Notes under the pieces: generated by a model
Database searches by the model: none
What the model saw: only the letters and a program-made list of their open reading frames with translations
Told to the model about the DNA's origin: nothing
Program-made: the position numbers and the translations under genes
Virus record (IMG/VR): IMGVR_UViG_3300032164_001792
Coordinates: 1 to 38,518 of that record
Source of the DNA: a virus
Length of the DNA stretch: 38,518 bases
Direction: 5' to 3' (one strand)
Part shown: piece by piece, positions 23,277 to 30,177 of the stretch
Layout: every line of letters starts with the position of its first letter
How positions within the stretch are numbered: position 1 is the stretch's first letter

Positions 23277-23304
23277 TTGATTTCCGTCAATTAGACCTTA
23301 TACT
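23277..23304 (+). promoter_or_regulatory. Repeated promoter P2 (leaderless gene)
   Basis: TTGATT (23277-23282), 16-base spacer, TATACT (23299-23304). The start codon of the next gene is at 23311, six bases after the -10 hexamer, where transcription should begin. No ribosome site fits in between, so the mRNA is probably leaderless. Confidence 0.72.
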
Positions 23305-23310
23305 TTAGAT

Positions 23311-24219
23311 ATGAGCAGAACAGATTGTCATCGACCAATTGAGCTTGATCCTGTCAACTACACCTACTATGGTTGGCTCTATCAAGGCCACAGTGATGAT
23401 GTCTGCGAGGACATCTCTGCTGAAATGCGAGATCGGTCGAACGAAAACGATAACTACTGTGATTTGAAGTTCATTCGTAATCATCCAGAATTGTTCCATG
23501 GCAATTATGCCGAGAAGCAGTCTTGTGATCACTGTGGAGCTTTCTTCCACTGGGGAGTGATCTTTCGCCACACGCCCACCAACAATCTGATTGTCATCGG
23601 TCATCAATGTGCTGAACGATTAAACTTTCCCAATCGTGCAGCTTTTCTTCGTCACCAATTAGAGAGTCGAGCGGCCACCATTGCAGCCAATAAGAAAATC
23701 CAAGCTGCCGCTCAGGCTTGGATCGATGCCCGTCCGGAGTTTACATCCATTCTAGCTAAGGATGCGACCCCCGTTCACTGCATCTTACGCGATTTGCAGA
23801 AGAATTTGTGGAAATGGGGCAATCTAACCGATCGTCAAGTAGATCTGGTCAAGAAACTTCTGAGTGAGACAGAACAGGCCAAAATCAAGACCCAGAAAGA
23901 AGCCGCTCTTGATGCTGTAGCACAACCAGTTCCAATTACAGACAAAAGGGTTCAAATCACCGGTGAAGTCCTTGGAAGGAAGAGACAGGAGTCATCTTTC
24001 GGATACAAGCAGATGGAATACAAAATGCTCGTCCGAGATGATCGAGGATTCAAGTTATGGGGGACAATTCCAAGTAACATTTTTGATATCGATCATGGTA
24101 GTCGAATAACCTTCACAGCAACTGTGATGCCGTCCAAAGAGGATCCGAAATTCGGGTTCTTTTCTCGGCCAACAAAAGCACAAATTTTGATTGATTCCAT
24201 TTTGATCTCAACCGATTAG
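23311..24219 (+). CDS. Conserved phage protein with zinc-finger-like and OB-fold-like regions
   Basis: A 302-residue protein. It opens with S-R-T-D-C-H-R-P, an N-terminus I recall from phage proteins of unknown function, which supports the start at ATG 23311 despite the lack of a ribosome site. Residues ~70-105 hold C-D-H-C-G and G-H-Q-C-A-E-R-L, a likely zinc site. Residues ~205-300 look like an OB-fold (V-Q-I-T-G-E-V-L-G, Y-K-M-L-V-R-D, R-I-T-F-T-A-T-V). Nucleic acid binding is plausible. GC content is higher than in the flanking small genes. Promoter P3 overlaps its last codons. Confidence 0.72.
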   Translation: MSRTDCHRPIELDPVNYTYYGWLYQGHSDDVCEDISAEMRDRSNENDNYCDLKFIRNHPELFHGNYAEKQSCDHCGAFFHWGVIFRHTPTNNLIVIGHQCAERLNFPNRAAFLRHQLESRAATIAANKKIQAAAQAWIDARPEFTSILAKDATPVHCILRDLQKNLWKWGNLTDRQVDLVKKLLSETEQAKIKTQKEAALDAVAQPVPITDKRVQITGEVLGRKRQESSFGYKQMEYKMLVRDDRGFKLWGTIPSNIFDIDHGSRITFTATVMPSKEDPKFGFFSRPTKAQILIDSILISTD

Positions 24220-24229
24220 GCATTATACT
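24202..24229 (+). promoter_or_regulatory. Repeated promoter P3
   Basis: TTGATC (24202-24207), 16-base spacer, TATACT (24224-24229). It overlaps the 3' end of the preceding gene and precedes the gene at 24269 with a ~33-base leader that contains a normal TGAGGAG ribosome site. The spacer is almost identical to that of P4. Confidence 0.7.
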
Positions 24230-24268
24230 TTATGTATAAGCAATAATGCCGATTGAGGAGATTAACCG

Positions 24269-24622
24269 ATGCTGCGAATCGACGAGAAAACAAAAGCAAT
24301 AGTTGAAATTCCGACAAGAGAAGAAATTGAAAAGTTGCAGGTGGGCGATTTGGTTATCAACTGTTTTGGTGAACAGAGGAAGATAACAAACATCCACGCT
24401 CGGGGAAACAATCTCATCAACGGCAAAGCCTACGTTTGTTTTTATTCAGAGTTTGGCAATGGTTCAGAGATTTCCGGTTCTTATGCAGAAGATACCCTGG
24501 TTCGAACGATTGCTTTATCTCGTTATTACACATCACATGAATTAGATACGATTGAAAAGAACCTTCAACCCAAGCAGCTCAAAAAGGTTCAAAATGCGGT
24601 AGATAAGATTTTGGGGAGATAA
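24269..24622 (+). CDS. Protein of unknown function
   Basis: A 117-residue protein expressed from P3, with TGAGGAG upstream. The first half is beta-rich (V-G-D-L-V-I-N-C-F-G, R-K-I-T-N-I, Y-V-C-F-Y-S-E-F-G), like a small SH3-type barrel; the last 30 residues are a basic helix. No family is assigned. The next gene starts one base after its stop. Confidence 0.6.
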   Translation: MLRIDEKTKAIVEIPTREEIEKLQVGDLVINCFGEQRKITNIHARGNNLINGKAYVCFYSEFGNGSEISGSYAEDTLVRTIALSRYYTSHELDTIEKNLQPKQLKKVQNAVDKILGR

Positions 24623-24623
24623 G

Positions 24624-25022
24624 ATGAAGAAATATAAGTTGACCGATGAAACAAAAACAGTTGGTACCACAAGAGTATATCAAATTATTGCTCTGAAAGA
24701 TTTTGGAAATGTCTGTAAGGGTGATCTCGGTGGTTGGATAGAGAAGGAAGCTAATCTATCTCAAGAAGGAAGTTGTTGGGTGTATGATGATGCCGAGGTG
24801 TTTGGCGATGCTCAGGTGTTTGAACATGCCTGGGTGTTTGGCGATGCCAAGATATTTGGCAATGCCGAGGTGTTTGGCGATGCTCAGGTGTTTGAACATG
24901 CCTGGGTGTTTGGCGATGCCAAGATATTTGGCAATGCCAAGATATTTGGCAATGCCAAGGTGTGTGGCGATGCCGAGGTATTTGGCGATGCCAGGGTGTA
25001 CGACGGAGTCTGGAATGCTTAA
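24624..25022 (+). CDS. Hexapeptide-repeat left-handed beta-helix protein, copy 1
   Basis: A 132-residue protein. Residues 1-57 form a conserved cap (A-L-K-D-F-G-N-V, G-D-L-G-G-W-I-E, E-G-S-C-W-V-Y-D-D-A). From residue 58 it is a run of twelve six-residue units of type x-V-F-G-D-A, which would coil as a left-handed beta-helix like hexapeptide transferases or YdcK-type proteins. The repeat register fits 18-base units. A paralogue follows at 25317-26060, with a 110-bp identical block. Function is unknown; no transferase active-site residue is evident. Confidence 0.75.
   Translation: MKKYKLTDETKTVGTTRVYQIIALKDFGNVCKGDLGGWIEKEANLSQEGSCWVYDDAEVFGDAQVFEHAWVFGDAKIFGNAEVFGDAQVFEHAWVFGDAKIFGNAKIFGNAKVCGDAEVFGDARVYDGVWNA
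24690..24799 (+). repeat. 110-bp direct repeat, copy 1
   Basis: By eye this block is identical to 25782-25891 and encodes the cap of the hexapeptide-repeat protein (from A-L-K-D-F-G to D-D-A-E). Sequence just outside diverges sharply on both sides. Perfect identity over silent sites indicates a recent duplication or gene conversion. Confidence 0.9.
24795..24938 (+). repeat. Two tandem 72-bp coding repeats built from 18-bp units
   Basis: The segments 24795-24866 and 24867-24938 each encode four six-residue units in the same order (E-V-F-G-D-A, Q-V-F-E-H-A, W-V-F-G-D-A, K-I-F-G-N-A) and appear identical. More single 18-bp units follow. Such arrays change length by slippage or unequal recombination. 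Confidence 0.88.
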
Positions 25023-25040
25023 ATATTTAATATTTTAATT

Positions 25041-25068
25041 TTGATCTCAATCGATTAGGCTATATACT
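25041..25068 (+). promoter_or_regulatory. Repeated promoter P4
   Basis: TTGATC (25041-25046), 16-base spacer, TATACT (25063-25068). It lies in the ~98-base gap after the first hexapeptide-repeat gene and precedes the gene at 25121, whose AAAGGAGAGAG ribosome site is in the leader. The leader also contains a short hairpin candidate around AACGGTCC. Confidence 0.7.
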
Positions 25069-25120
25069 TTACATGTAGGAACGGTCCTACGTAAAGATAG
25101 AATAAAGGAGAGAGAATCCA

Positions 25121-25345
25121 ATGAAATATCGACTTTCTTTCGAAATTGAATGTGGAAGTAAAACCTGCGCTTTATCTCCTGGGAAATTTTGCAAATTTTT
25201 AAAAAGTGCGGGAAATGGCAAGTGTACTTGTTATTTTTTCGGTACACTTTTTGATCAATATGGTTGGATACAAAGACACAAAGATTGTTTAAACAATGGA
25301 ATTTTGGGGAAAGAAGATGATCAGACGACTTGTTACAAATCGTGA
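25121..25345 (+). CDS. Small cysteine-rich protein of unknown function
   Basis: A 74-residue protein with GGAGAG upstream. Six cysteines (C-G-S-K-T-C, K-F-C, K-C-T-C, D-C) and one near the end (T-C-Y-K-S) suggest metal binding or a disulfide-rich fold. No family is recognised. It is the first gene after P4 and overlaps the next by 29 bases. Confidence 0.55.
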   Translation: MKYRLSFEIECGSKTCALSPGKFCKFLKSAGNGKCTCYFFGTLFDQYGWIQRHKDCLNNGILGKEDDQTTCYKS

Positions 25346-26060
25346 GGTTGTGAGTAAAGAGTGGAGATTGGACTACCCGGATCATTGTCCTGTACGTTTA
25401 AGAGATGGAGATGGAATTAATGTTGGGGCATGCCATCACTATCTTCATAACGGTATCTGTCCAGATCATGGTCAGATTTATCAAGGCACTTTTAAAAAGG
25501 ACGAAAAGATGAACAAGAAACGCAATCTTTTTCATTCTCCTTATTTTTGTTTCCAGATTGAATCTTGTTTTCTTCGATGGACTACGGGTTTCATAGAATG
25601 CATTGACGGATTGACTAAAATTTTGACTTTGGGCATTTACTGTCCAGAGCTAACTATGACATTTGTCTTCTGGTCAAGTAAGCAGCAGTGTCAACGAAGA
25701 ATAAAGAAAGACCAAAGGAAGAAGTACGAGTTGACCAATGAAACCATATCAATTGATAACACCGTACTACATCGAATTAGAGCTCTGAAAGATTTTGGAA
25801 ATGTCTGTAAGGGTGATCTCGGTGGTTGGATAGAGAAGGAAGCTAATCTATCTCAAGAAGGAAGTTGTTGGGTGTATGATGATGCCGAGGTATATGACGA
25901 TGCTGAAGTGTTTGGCGATGCCAAGGTATCCGGCCATGCTGTGGTATTTGAATATGCTTGGGTGTTTGGCAATGCTGTGGTATTTGGTAATGCTGAGGTG
26001 TTTGGCGATGCCTGGGTATCTGATCATCGTGATCAACCTGAACGAAAAATACTTGATTAG
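25317..26060 (+). CDS. Fusion-like protein with C-terminal hexapeptide repeats, copy 2
   Basis: A 247-residue protein starting at ATG 25317 (GGGGA upstream); ATG 25296 in the same frame lacks a site. Residues ~1-140 are Cys/His/Trp-containing and unlike anything I recognise. From residue ~139 (K-K-Y-E-L-T-N-E-T) it becomes a paralogue of the protein at 24624, with the same cap and eight six-residue units. Where copy 1 has its ATG start, copy 2 has AGG, so the cap is continuous with the upstream frame. An internal ATG at 25509 with AAAAGGA could give a shorter product. It could be a true fusion or a lost start with readthrough. Confidence 0.6.
   Translation: MIRRLVTNREVVSKEWRLDYPDHCPVRLRDGDGINVGACHHYLHNGICPDHGQIYQGTFKKDEKMNKKRNLFHSPYFCFQIESCFLRWTTGFIECIDGLTKILTLGIYCPELTMTFVFWSSKQQCQRRIKKDQRKKYELTNETISIDNTVLHRIRALKDFGNVCKGDLGGWIEKEANLSQEGSCWVYDDAEVYDDAEVFGDAKVSGHAVVFEYAWVFGNAVVFGNAEVFGDAWVSDHRDQPERKILD
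25782..25891 (+). repeat. 110-bp direct repeat, copy 2
   Basis: Identical by eye to 24690-24799, offset 1092 bases, within the C-terminal part of the second hexapeptide-repeat gene. Confidence 0.9.
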
Positions 26061-26105
26061 ATTAGCATACTTGCGGTTGACTTGATAATCAACCGTTTTC
26101 TCCAC

Positions 26106-26138
26106 AAGGCCCGCGACACATATCGTCCGGGCCTTTTT
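26106..26138 (+). terminator. Terminator ending the + strand cluster
   Basis: AAGGCCCG (26106-26113) pairs perfectly with CGGGCCTT (26128-26135) around a 14-base loop, followed by a T-run to 26138. It lies 45 bases after the last + strand stop and terminates rightward transcription. Confidence 0.85.
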
Positions 26139-26147
26139 CATGTCCAT

Positions 26148-26178
26148 AAAAAGACCCCGACCAACCATGGTCGAGGTC
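26148..26178 (-). terminator. Terminator ending the - strand cluster
   Basis: GACCCCGACC (26153-26162) pairs with GGTCGAGGTC (26169-26178) with one mismatch and a 6-base loop. On the - strand five T residues (26148-26152) follow the stem. It lies 28 bases after the metallophosphoesterase stop and faces the + strand terminator. Confidence 0.82.
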
Positions 26179-26205
26179 AAGATCATGCAGCACAACAGCG
26201 AGGAA

Positions 26206-28311
26206 TCAGTCAATCTTGTATTCATTTAGCCGATTATGATAGGCTTGATCATAAAAGGGGAACCACGATACAGATGCTTGTCCAACAGTTCCGTCAATTC
26301 GAGCTCCAATAGTTAATGTACAGAAGCCCACATGCGCAGCTAATTTCTTCTTTCGCATGAATGTGGTTTGATCTTCTAGACAGCCCGGCTGGAGACAAAA
26401 TACTTCTCTCGCATACGAGCAGTCATATTTGTGATAATGTCCCATGATCATCACGTGGGGCTTATCACCTCCCTGGAAGGATTCAACCATTTTCTGGGAG
26501 GAGTAACTCAAAGCATAACTTGAGCCACCTCCGGGATGGATCACTCGAATGAGCGTCTTGCCAAAAGGCTGCTCAAGAACGATATCGCGTTCGATGAAGC
26601 CTAGATGCTTCAGATCCTGTCGCCCGCAATCCTCAGCCCACTTCTGAAGGTACCAACCAATCTTGAGCCCTTCTCGCTTCTGATACCAACCCTCATGACA
26701 ATTGGATCCCCACATCACCCGCCCATTCCTTCGAACAAGTAAAGTCCCATTCGGAACCTGTGCACAAAAAACCTCACCATTATATGGAACGGGCGTAGGC
26801 GTTCCAGAAAACCACGGCATGGTATTTTTAGCTAGATATACACAATTTTCTAGATAATTTGATTTGGTTTCAACTCCCTGAATCCACTTCTTTTCGCCCA
26901 CAGTTCCATGCGTAGTAAACATCGCTGCCCAACCACATTTCATAGCAATTTCTACAAGATCACATGCAAGTTGTCGAGATGTTGTACTGGCATATGCGTT
27001 ACTGGTTGCATACTTATGTCCATCACCTTTCCAATAACTTTGAAGAAATTCTCTGAGTGCAGGCTGATCCAGTTGTTTTAAATCGTCTGGTATGAATTTT
27101 TCATATGATTTTCCAAGCTTTCGAAGATATGCGCTTAGATGAATTGACGAAAAACAAATCTCTATTCCAGATTTTCTTGGTTTGAATCCAAGAGCTTTAA
27201 TTGTGTCAATAATTTCATCCTGATTATCCCCAGGATTTTGTCCAATAGAAATTCCTGTTCCGTCTACACAGCCTTCTGCTATATACCAGCCAAGAAAACG
27301 CATAAATGGAAGAGTCGGAAATTCAGATGTATCATTCTTGACTGACCATGGATGGATAGATCTGATTCTGGGGATCGAAATCTTTTCTGGCATCGGACCT
27401 TTCCAAGAACAACCCCGGAAAAACTGCTTTTCCCCTCGAAGTGGAAATTCTTCTGCTGTTGTAAACGTAATAGGAATATTCGAAGATCCCCGATTTTTTC
27501 GAAAGAACATACGATGTCCCGGAGTGACCATAAAATCTACTTTTTGAGATCGGAAATGAAGGAGGTCACCTTTGTATGGTTTACGAATCAAGTGGGTTGG
27601 CTTCTGCCATTCCCATTCTTGAGTTAGAAGATTTAAGGTTGCCAGCGTTTCCAAACCAGTTAGCTCTATGAACCTAATAAACCCCCGTTCTCGAGTTAAA
27701 ACTTCTGTTTGATCATCATAACATTCGCCCGTGAGGAAGTGTGTAGTAATTCCATCTCGTTGAGGATAATGATCAGCTAGATACTGTGCCTGATCATGCA
27801 CACCATGAGCCAAGAGTTCGAACTGGTTGTTCTTATCTTGACCATCAATAATGTTGCCCGCATGAATCACATCTACGATGTCCTGCTGTGCAAAATGTGT
27901 ATACGCAGCTTCCAATACATCAAGGCGAGCATGTACATTACAGATATGGGAATCAGTGACAACTCCAAAGGTATATTCTTTGCCTAGAAGCCTCTGAAGC
28001 TCTAATGGTTTCTGTTCACTCAGATCTGCAACAACAATCTTCCATCGGTCATCGCCACAACTGATAATGTTGTAACCATCATGATGACTGAGATGTGTTA
28101 GAACTTGCTTAGCCAATCCAACACTAATTCCAACGGCATCACTGATCTTACTAATATGAATGCCTTCGTCCTTCTTTCTAGACTTGTTCAAAAGTTTCAA
28201 TACATCACTTCGAAGCAGGGGATTGGCTGGAGACATATCCTTTTTGTTTACAATTGCAACAGCTGGGGTAGTTTTTGTCTTTTTTTCCTTCCTTGCTAAA
28301 CGTTTAGACAT
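26206..28311 (-). CDS. Winged-helix/metallophosphoesterase host protein interrupted by an intein
   Basis: A 701-residue precursor. Residues ~30-95 resemble a winged helix-turn-helix (I-S-K-I-S-D-A-V-G-I-S-V-G-L-A-K-Q-V). The calcineurin-like domain has motif I T-D-S-H (119-122), motif II H-A-G-N-I-I-D-G (150-157, Asn where Asp is usual), motif III G-E/C-H-E split by the intein, and motif IV G-H-Y-H (624-627). Removal of residues 197-537 rebuilds T-G-E-C-H-E-G. Without the intein the product is 360 residues. The enzyme is likely a DNA or nucleotide phosphoesterase with its own DNA-binding domain; substrate is unknown. GGAGAAG precedes the ATG at 28311. Confidence 0.82.
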   Translation of the reverse strand: MSKRLARKEKKTKTTPAVAIVNKKDMSPANPLLRSDVLKLLNKSRKKDEGIHISKISDAVGISVGLAKQVLTHLSHHDGYNIISCGDDRWKIVVADLSEQKPLELQRLLGKEYTFGVVTDSHICNVHARLDVLEAAYTHFAQQDIVDVIHAGNIIDGQDKNNQFELLAHGVHDQAQYLADHYPQRDGITTHFLTGECYDDQTEVLTRERGFIRFIELTGLETLATLNLLTQEWEWQKPTHLIRKPYKGDLLHFRSQKVDFMVTPGHRMFFRKNRGSSNIPITFTTAEEFPLRGEKQFFRGCSWKGPMPEKISIPRIRSIHPWSVKNDTSEFPTLPFMRFLGWYIAEGCVDGTGISIGQNPGDNQDEIIDTIKALGFKPRKSGIEICFSSIHLSAYLRKLGKSYEKFIPDDLKQLDQPALREFLQSYWKGDGHKYATSNAYASTTSRQLACDLVEIAMKCGWAAMFTTHGTVGEKKWIQGVETKSNYLENCVYLAKNTMPWFSGTPTPVPYNGEVFCAQVPNGTLLVRRNGRVMWGSNCHEGWYQKREGLKIGWYLQKWAEDCGRQDLKHLGFIERDIVLEQPFGKTLIRVIHPGGGSSYALSYSSQKMVESFQGGDKPHVMIMGHYHKYDCSYAREVFCLQPGCLEDQTTFMRKKKLAAHVGFCTLTIGARIDGTVGQASVSWFPFYDQAYHNRLNEYKID
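26701..27723 (-). mobile_element. Intein with LAGLIDADG homing endonuclease
   Basis: Residues 197-537 of the precursor (341 residues). Block A begins C197-Y-D-D-Q-T-E-V-L-T; block B contains T-P-G-H (263-266); LAGLIDADG motifs are F-L-G-W-Y-I-A-E-G (339-347) and L-Q-S-Y-W-K-G-D-G (423-431); block F is N-G-E-V-F-C-A-Q-V-P-N-G (511-522). Block G is G-S-N537 then C538, the +1 nucleophile. The penultimate residue is Ser where His is usual, which may slow Asn cyclisation. Insertion falls in a catalytic motif, the typical conserved target of homing elements. Both endonuclease motifs keep an acidic residue, so it may be active. Confidence 0.92.
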
Positions 28312-28353
28312 GTACTTCTCCTTTTGTTTTTTCCATTAATATATGAGACTGAA

Positions 28354-28974
28354 CTATCGAAGAGATTTGATACCCTTGATAGTTGGTCGTATTTGTGTTC
28401 GACAAAGTCTTGATGCTTGATAATGCACGATTACCGGATCTTTTACATCTTTCATGTAATCGTAAATAGTTGTGTACTGTTCGGGAAGGTTTCGAAAACC
28501 TTGATAATTACGGGCTTTAAGAACTTGATCAAGTGCTAGTTGATCCCAAATCTTTGCAAATGCTTTGCATGCTTGAATCCACTCATCGACGATCTGTCTT
28601 GTATTTGATGTATTGGCTAGGTATAGTGTTCCAGAAAGCAATTCGGGTGGTATTGTATGATTAAATTTCTTATGATCTAAAATGTGCGCTGCTATATCGA
28701 CCGTAGGATCTGTAACCAAGTCATCAAATAATATCGGCATTTGATGAATCAAAGCATCAACATCCACATAAACCAAAGAAACTGGATGTAATTCATCTAA
28801 CATCTGTCTAAGAAAAATAGGTTTGTAATGTGTATTCTTGTCCCAACTTCCTTGATCATTTATTCCAACAATACGATATGTTAAATCAAATTGATGAAGA
28901 GATTGGGCAAGATTTTGTGCATATTCTGAATACAAAGAATCCCGAGTATAATATGCAACAAAAATAACATTCAT
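28354..28974 (-). CDS. GT8-like glycosyltransferase
   Basis: A 206-residue GT-A-type transferase. It starts M-N-V-I-F-V-A-Y-Y-T with AGGAATTC upstream; an upstream in-frame ATG at 29031 would run through the terminator hairpin and is rejected. The metal-binding D71-V-D73 sits in L-V-Y-V-D-V-D-A-L, followed by S-G-T-L-Y-L-A-N-T and D-Q-L-A-L-D, the acceptor-side motifs of nucleotide-diphospho-sugar transferases. It is the last gene of the glycan cassette before the metallophosphoesterase. Sugar and acceptor are unknown. Confidence 0.72.
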   Translation of the reverse strand: MNVIFVAYYTRDSLYSEYAQNLAQSLHQFDLTYRIVGINDQGSWDKNTHYKPIFLRQMLDELHPVSLVYVDVDALIHQMPILFDDLVTDPTVDIAAHILDHKKFNHTIPPELLSGTLYLANTSNTRQIVDEWIQACKAFAKIWDQLALDQVLKARNYQGFRNLPEQYTTIYDYMKDVKDPVIVHYQASRLCRTQIRPTIKGIKSLR

Positions 28975-28994
28975 TTGAATTCCTAATAATACAA

Positions 28995-29024
28995 ATGCGA
29001 CTCCCCAACATCCGGGAGTCGCAT
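28995..29024 (-). terminator. Hairpin terminator after the 49-residue gene
   Basis: ATGCGACTCCC (28995-29005) pairs perfectly over 11 bp with GGGAGTCGCAT (29014-29024) around an 8-base loop. On the - strand a T-rich tail (TTTGTATTATT) follows; the + strand side is also T-rich, so it may work both ways. It lies 28 bases beyond the small gene's stop and would limit readthrough into the GT8-like gene. Confidence 0.72.
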
Positions 29025-29052
29025 CTTTCAATTTTCTTTTGCAATTAGTAAC

Positions 29053-29202
29053 TTACTTCTTCTCGCCCAAAACGGCCTGTACGAGAGTATGCAACCTGGT
29101 CAGACCAGCCTTTACCAGCATAACAGTAGCGCTGGAACCATAGCCACAGAAATGACTTACGAGCTCAATTACACCAACGATTACGAAAATGTTTCCTAGC
29201 AT
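29053..29202 (-). CDS. 49-residue hydrophobic small protein
   Basis: Found by reading the 290-base gap on the - strand. ATG 29202 is preceded by GGAGG nine bases away, a stronger ribosome site than most genes here. Residues 3-16 (G-N-I-F-V-I-V-G-V-I-E-L-V-S) are hydrophobic; the rest is an amphipathic helix ending L-G-E-K-K. It is bracketed by an inverted repeat upstream and a terminator downstream, so it is likely expressed at a high level. A membrane or peptide-toxin-like role is conceivable but not shown. Confidence 0.65.
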   Translation of the reverse strand: MLGNIFVIVGVIELVSHFCGYGSSATVMLVKAGLTRLHTLVQAVLGEKK

Positions 29203-29231
29203 TACTATGTACCTCCACTAATTGATAATCT

Positions 29232-29254
29232 GATTGATCTACAATAGATCAATC
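29232..29254 (-). repeat. Perfect 10-bp inverted repeat upstream of the 49-residue gene
   Basis: GATTGATCTA (29232-29241), CAA loop, TAGATCAATC (29245-29254). It lies between the RmlD-like gene stop and the small gene. There is no T-run, so it could be an operator, an RNA-stabilising 3' hairpin or a weak terminator for the cassette upstream. Confidence 0.6.
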
Positions 29255-29263
29255 TGTTTCTGC

Positions 29264-30118
29264 CTATTCAGGCAACGATTGTATCTGATATGATATACTC
29301 GGAATAACTAATGATGTTAAAAATTCTGGATAAATCGTTGCTAATCGCCGATCACAACCTACCGAAGCCTCAACGTGCTTGAACATGCTGGGTACGATGT
29401 TATATCTCCGAAGTATCAAATCAACCAATTCATATTTATTTATTGTTTCTGGCGAATGTATATGATATATTCCAACTTTCCAAAGATCCTTGTGGATAAT
29501 CTGTTGAAGTATTCGAGCAAATTCAAATGTCGTAACACCATTCCACAAATGATTGGTATATCCTTGAACGATCTGATCCTGTTGTTTTTGCACCCAAGAA
29601 ATCAAACTATGCTTATTGTATGGCTCAGGACCAACGATAGACGTTCGAAGAACCATTGCATCTCCACTGCATTCGCCAAGAGATTTGGTCTTTCCATACT
29701 CATCTAGTGCATCATGCGGCGCTGTTTCCTTGTATGGTCCCTGCTTGCCACTGAATACACAGTCTGTGGTAATATGAATCAACTTGGTTTTATCTTTACA
29801 CAAACGAGCAAGCATGTGCGGAAAAATAGCATTGATGTATATAGCAGCTTCAAAATTATCTATCATCCTGGGCTTGATTACACCGATGCAATTGATAACA
29901 TAATCTGGTTGAACGGCATCAAGTAATTCCTGGAAAAGGTATTCCTTCCAGAATTCTCCGATCCAATAAAAGTGCTGATTTGGGCTTTCGTCCTCTGCTA
30001 GAGGAGTCTTATCTAGATTTCTTTCAGTCCAATGTACATCGTATCCTTGCTGTTGCAATACCTTTCGAACAGCATAACCAAGCATGCCAGAACCACCAAG
30101 GATCAAAATTTTCTTCAT
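29264..30118 (-). CDS. RmlD-like NDP-4-dehydro-sugar reductase
   Basis: A 284-residue short-chain dehydrogenase. The NAD(P) loop is G-G-S-G-M-L-G (8-14); the T-T-D-C-V-F-S-G segment (117-124) and the catalytic Y141-x3-K145 in E-Y-G-K-T-K match RmlD, which reduces dTDP-4-dehydrorhamnose. ATG 30118 follows AAAGGGC; an upstream in-frame ATG at 30211 would overlap the RmlC-like gene. RmlC- and epimerase-type genes lie just upstream, so they likely build one deoxysugar. The exact sugar nucleotide is not determined. Confidence 0.85.
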   Translation of the reverse strand: MKKILILGGSGMLGYAVRKVLQQQGYDVHWTERNLDKTPLAEDESPNQHFYWIGEFWKEYLFQELLDAVQPDYVINCIGVIKPRMIDNFEAAIYINAIFPHMLARLCKDKTKLIHITTDCVFSGKQGPYKETAPHDALDEYGKTKSLGECSGDAMVLRTSIVGPEPYNKHSLISWVQKQQDQIVQGYTNHLWNGVTTFEFARILQQIIHKDLWKVGIYHIHSPETINKYELVDLILRRYNIVPSMFKHVEASVGCDRRLATIYPEFLTSLVIPSISYQIQSLPE

Positions 30119-30177
30119 TATTACTGCCCTTTCAATAACCAAACGACGTCGAGCTAATTGTATGGCTTTACTGGTTT

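Noticed and set aside
24795-25010. Regularly spaced repeats that could suggest a CRISPR array
   Set aside because: The 18-bp units are contiguous, in frame and encode x-V-F-G-D-A hexapeptides; there are no unique spacers.
24784-25038. A Met/Leu/Pro-rich alternative frame across the hexapeptide repeats
   Set aside because: It is the +1 shadow of the repeat gene, with no ribosome site and composition forced by the repeats.
25296-25345. A programmed frameshift joining the small Cys-rich gene to the hexapeptide fusion gene
   Set aside because: The overlap is short, there is no slippery heptamer, and ATG 25317 has its own ribosome site.
1-26060. A prophage integrated in a bacterial chromosome, with attachment sites
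   Set aside because: No integrase, repressor, att-like repeat or bacterial gene was seen in the window; the gene set is that of a large virulent-type phage.
26044-26075. A fifth copy of the repeated promoter (TTGATTAGATTAGCATACTT)
   Set aside because: The -35 to -10 distance is wrong and it precedes only a terminator; it may be a decayed copy but cannot be called a promoter.
28975-29031. Extended N-terminus of the GT8-like protein from ATG 29031
   Set aside because: It would be translated from the terminator hairpin and gives residues unlike the family; ATG 28974 has a good ribosome site.
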